A stretch of 64,000 nucleotides of DNA, taken from positions 186,001 through 250,000 of the forward strand of contig CBDCVV010000021.1 in NCBI GenBank assembly GCA_965223235.1, read 5' to 3'. Made by a program: the position numbers and the translations under genes. The notes under the pieces were generated by a model. The model did no database searches. It was not told where the DNA came from and worked only from the letters and a program-made list of their open reading frames with translations. Each line of letters starts with the position of its first letter. Within the stretch, counting starts at the first letter, position 1. The stretch comes from UBA2589 sp965223235 (GTDB lineage: Bacteria > Gemmatimonadota > Gemmatimonadetes > Longimicrobiales > Gaopeijiaceae). Of this stretch, positions 61,675 to 64,000 are shown piece by piece.

Positions 61675-63089
61675 GGGCCGAACGATGGATCGCCGCCGTG
61701 GCCGTGCGATTGGGGGGCGTTGACCACGGAGTCGAAGCGTGTGTACGCCTTCTGGAAGTAGAGCGGGACCACTCCCGTGGGGCCGTTCCTCTGCTTGGAC
61801 ACGATGAGCTCCGCCTTGCCCTCCAGCTCCTCCCGATTCTCCATGGAAGCGTAGTATTCAGGCCGGAAGAGGAACATGACGACATCGGCATCTTGCTCGA
61901 TCGAACCGGACTCTCGGAGATCGGAGAGCATAGGTCGCTTGTCGGTGCGCTGCTCCGGCCCACGGCTGAGCTGAGAGAGTGCGATAAGCGGCACTTCCAA
62001 CTCCCGAGCGAGAGCCTTGAGTCCGCGCGAGATCTGACTGACCTCCTGGACCCGCGACTCCGACTGACCTGTGCCCGACATGAGCTGCATGTAGTCGATG
62101 ACGATCATCCCCAACTCTTTAGAGTTCGAGCGGAGGTCCGACTGCATGCGTCGCGCCTTAGCCCGGATCTCCAACACGTTGCTCCCGGGCTGATCGTCGA
62201 TCCAGATGGGTGCGGTGTTGAGGTGACCCGCCGCCGTGCTGAGTCGCTCGTATTCTTCCGGCGCCAACTTCCCTCGCCGCAGCTTTTGCGCGTCGATGCG
62301 GCCTTCGGCACATAAGAGTCGCTGCACCAGCTGGTTCGACGACATCTCGAGCGAGAAGATCCCGACCGGGAGTTGGTGCTGGATCGCCGCCGTTGCGGCG
62401 ACGTTCAACGCGAAGGCGGTTTTTCCCATGGAGGGACGGGCCGCAATGATGCAGAGGTCTCCCTTCTGGAGCCCCGTCGTCATCCGGTCGAGGTCGGTGA
62501 ATCCTGTGGGCACACCTGTAATCCCGGACGACGATTCTTGGAGGCGGTCGATGTGCTCGAACGTCTCCCACAGGATCTCCTTGATCCAAACGAACCCCTG
62601 TCGGTCGTGGCTCTGCGCGACCTGGAAGATGCGAGCCTCGGCTTGGTCGAGGATCTCCTCGACGGACCGCTCTCCCTGGTCGAAGGCGTCTTGTACGATC
62701 TCGGTCGCGTTCTGCACCAGGCGACGAAGTAGCGCTTTCTCCCGCACGATCTTGGCATGGAACTCGATGTTCGCAGCCGTGGGCACGGCATCGACGAGCT
62801 CACCCAGGTACTCGTAGCCACCCGATGCTCCGAGTTCATCGGTCTTCTTGAGCTCGTTCCCGATCGTGATGGGATCGATGACCGCGCTGTCATCGAAGAT
62901 GCGGAGCATCGCCTGGAAGATCCGCCGATTTCCCTCCCGGTAGAACATCGAGGCATCGATGTGCTCGACGACCTTCGTGACCGCTTCCTTGTCGATGAGC
63001 ATGCCCCCCAACACCGCCGTCTCCGCCTCGAGCGAGTACGGGGGCTTGCGATCGAAGACTGTGTTCGGGAAGAGCGGTGATGCTTCCAT
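61671..63089 (-). CDS. dnaB: Replicative DNA helicase DnaB
   Basis: Hexameric helicase that unwinds DNA at the replication fork. The 472-residue protein has the N-terminal domain starting PYSLEAETAVLGGMLID, the Walker A loop ARPSMGKTAFALN, IGIFSLEMS, a Walker B region MIVIDYMQLM and ALSQLSRGPEQR. No intein interrupts it. First gene of the overlapping chain that ends with comF. Confidence 0.96.
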   Translation of the reverse strand: MEASPLFPNTVFDRKPPYSLEAETAVLGGMLIDKEAVTKVVEHIDASMFYREGNRRIFQAMLRIFDDSAVIDPITIGNELKKTDELGASGGYEYLGELVDAVPTAANIEFHAKIVREKALLRRLVQNATEIVQDAFDQGERSVEEILDQAEARIFQVAQSHDRQGFVWIKEILWETFEHIDRLQESSSGITGVPTGFTDLDRMTTGLQKGDLCIIAARPSMGKTAFALNVAATAAIQHQLPVGIFSLEMSSNQLVQRLLCAEGRIDAQKLRRGKLAPEEYERLSTAAGHLNTAPIWIDDQPGSNVLEIRAKARRMQSDLRSNSKELGMIVIDYMQLMSGTGQSESRVQEVSQISRGLKALARELEVPLIALSQLSRGPEQRTDKRPMLSDLRESGSIEQDADVVMFLFRPEYYASMENREELEGKAELIVSKQRNGPTGVVPLYFQKAYTRFDSVVNAPQSHGHGGDPSFGP

Positions 63090-63207
63090 CTAGGCAGGCG
63101 CGCAGGGCGAGAAGGGAGCGGAGAGATCGAAGGGGGAACGCATTCTAGCTTCATGGGCCCCGACCGTCACCGGAGGGGCTCGATTCGATACGAAGGAGCG
63201 AGCCGTC

Positions 63208-64000
63208 TTACACGGCGTCCATCACGCTGCGCAAAAGCTGCAGGTCTTCCCAGAAGGCGCGTGTCCAATTCGGATTTCGGAGCAACGCCGCTGGGTGGTA
63301 TGTGACGACGAGAGGGACGCCATGGTACGAGTGGACCTCTCCGCGAAGCTTTCCGAGGGGACTCTTCTCTCGACCTGTGAGCAGTCGTGCCGAAAACGAA
63401 CCCACCGCCAAGAGCGCCTCTGGTTTCACGAGGTCGATCTGCTTCCGAAGGATTGGAGAGCACGTCTCGATCTCGACCGGCTGAGGATCGCGATTTCCGG
63501 GCGGCCGACACTTCAAGACGTTGGCGATATAGACCGAGTCGGACCGACTCAGGTCGACCATCGCCAAGAGTAGGTCGAGGTACTTCCCGGCGGCGCCCAC
63601 AAAGGGGAGACCGGTGGCGTCCTCATTCGCGCCGGGCGCCTCTCCCACGACCATGAGGCGGGCGTTCGGGCTACCGTCCGAAAAGACGACCTGCGTCCGA
63701 CTCTCCGAGAGCGCACACGCCGTGCACGACTGCGCAACGGTGAGTAGTGCGTCGTAGTCATCCGGAAGCGTCGGGAGGGGTGTGCGTTTCGACGGCGGCG
63801 GAGCGGCCGCGTTGGCGGTCGGCTTTGTAGCGGGAGTTTCAGACCGTCTCGGGGTAGGCGGGGCGGGAGGCGTCACAGGCGCCTCCGTCCGTGCGGCCCC
63901 CGCAGCCTCGAGTAGCTCGCCACGGGTCGCCCCCTTCAGGAAGAGCTCGGACCCGCCCATCTCGACCTGCTGGCGGAGGAGCCGCGCAGCTTCAGCCGCC
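63208..64000 (-). CDS. udg: Uracil-DNA glycosylase, family 4 (Fe-S type), 5' end outside the window
   Basis: Removes uracil from DNA. Family 4 features are visible: Fe-S cysteines in SCTACALSE, VLKCRPPGNRDPQP and EIETC, the catalytic loop GEAPGANEDATGLPF, and YHPAALLRN near the end. An Ala/Pro-rich segment precedes the domain. The frame stays open to the right edge with AARLLRQQVE before the first internal ATG (63960), which resembles the usual N-terminal helix, so the true start is probably beyond 64000. Confidence 0.9.
   Translation of the reverse strand, partial: AAEAARLLRQQVEMGGSELFLKGATRGELLEAAGAARTEAPVTPPAPPTPRRSETPATKPTANAAAPPPSKRTPLPTLPDDYDALLTVAQSCTACALSESRTQVVFSDGSPNARLMVVGEAPGANEDATGLPFVGAAGKYLDLLLAMVDLSRSDSVYIANVLKCRPPGNRDPQPVEIETCSPILRKQIDLVKPEALLAVGSFSARLLTGREKSPLGKLRGEVHSYHGVPLVVTYHPAALLRNPNWTRAFWEDLQLLRSVMDAV

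Noticed and set aside
1..64000. CRISPR arrays, insertion sequences, integrases, prophage or toxin-antitoxin modules
   Set aside because: No regularly spaced repeats, transposase or integrase motifs, or paired small toxin/antitoxin genes were seen in either strand.

Overview
The window is GC-rich, densely coded bacterial chromosome with no plasmid, phage, insertion sequence or CRISPR signal. Several traits point to an uncultured Gemmatimonadota-like bacterium: an ECF sigma factor followed by a protein that joins a TonB C-terminal domain to a GWxTD-like domain, an FtsX/MacB-type permease without its ATPase, SusC-like and other TonB receptors, a subtilase with lipoprotein features, and frequent GTG/TTG starts with four-base gene overlaps. 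The phylum is inferred from this gene content; no marker-gene phylogeny was possible.

Layout, left to right. 1-3.3 kb: end of aroA, rnz and a TonB receptor, all on the minus strand. 3.4-12.8 kb: a class V aminotransferase, a thioredoxin-like protein, a diguanylate cyclase, a MarC protein coupled to a permease, the methionine-sulfoxide repair pair msrP-msrQ, a class I amidotransferase and a fatty-acid desaturase. 12.8-16.2 kb: an arginine deiminase operon (arcA-arcB-arcC) ending in a small CPXCG protein. 16.4-25.4 kb: a beta-lactamase-fold lipoprotein, a subtilase, tRNA-Leu(UAA), a frameshifted amidohydrolase, a 57-residue membrane protein, a SpoU/TrmH methyltransferase, an unrecognised secreted protein, a two-domain epimerase and a CTP-dependent lipid-alcohol kinase-like protein.

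25.4-35 kb is one minus-strand run: thioredoxin, argR, argG, argH, rpiA, rpe, then a phosphorelay cassette (HPt, receiver, hybrid kinase). A SusC-like receptor, a threonine dehydratase with a class II amidotransferase, FKBP, mdh, moaD-moaE-moaA, a sigma/anti-sigma/Spy-like trio, HU, carA and an unusual RNase HI follow up to 47 kb.

The 710-bp gap at 46950-47659 has no convincing gene. It holds what looks like a roughly 380-nt structured RNA on the minus strand, with its own promoter-like sequence and a strong intrinsic terminator. I do not recognise its family, and it is the best candidate here for something undescribed.

47.7-64 kb is almost entirely minus strand. It carries gap, an ECF sigma factor, the TonB/GWxTD protein, pgk, tpiA, secG, 2-oxoacid dehydrogenase E1-alpha/E1-beta/E2 and lipB. 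Further right is a tightly coupled chain (dnaB, ispD, tsaC, a low-molecular-weight phosphatase, aroE, comF) and a partial uracil-DNA glycosylase. Together these cover lower glycolysis, oxidative decarboxylation with lipoylation, the non-oxidative pentose phosphate step, both synthesis and breakdown of arginine, and molybdenum cofactor synthesis alongside a molybdoenzyme that would use the cofactor.
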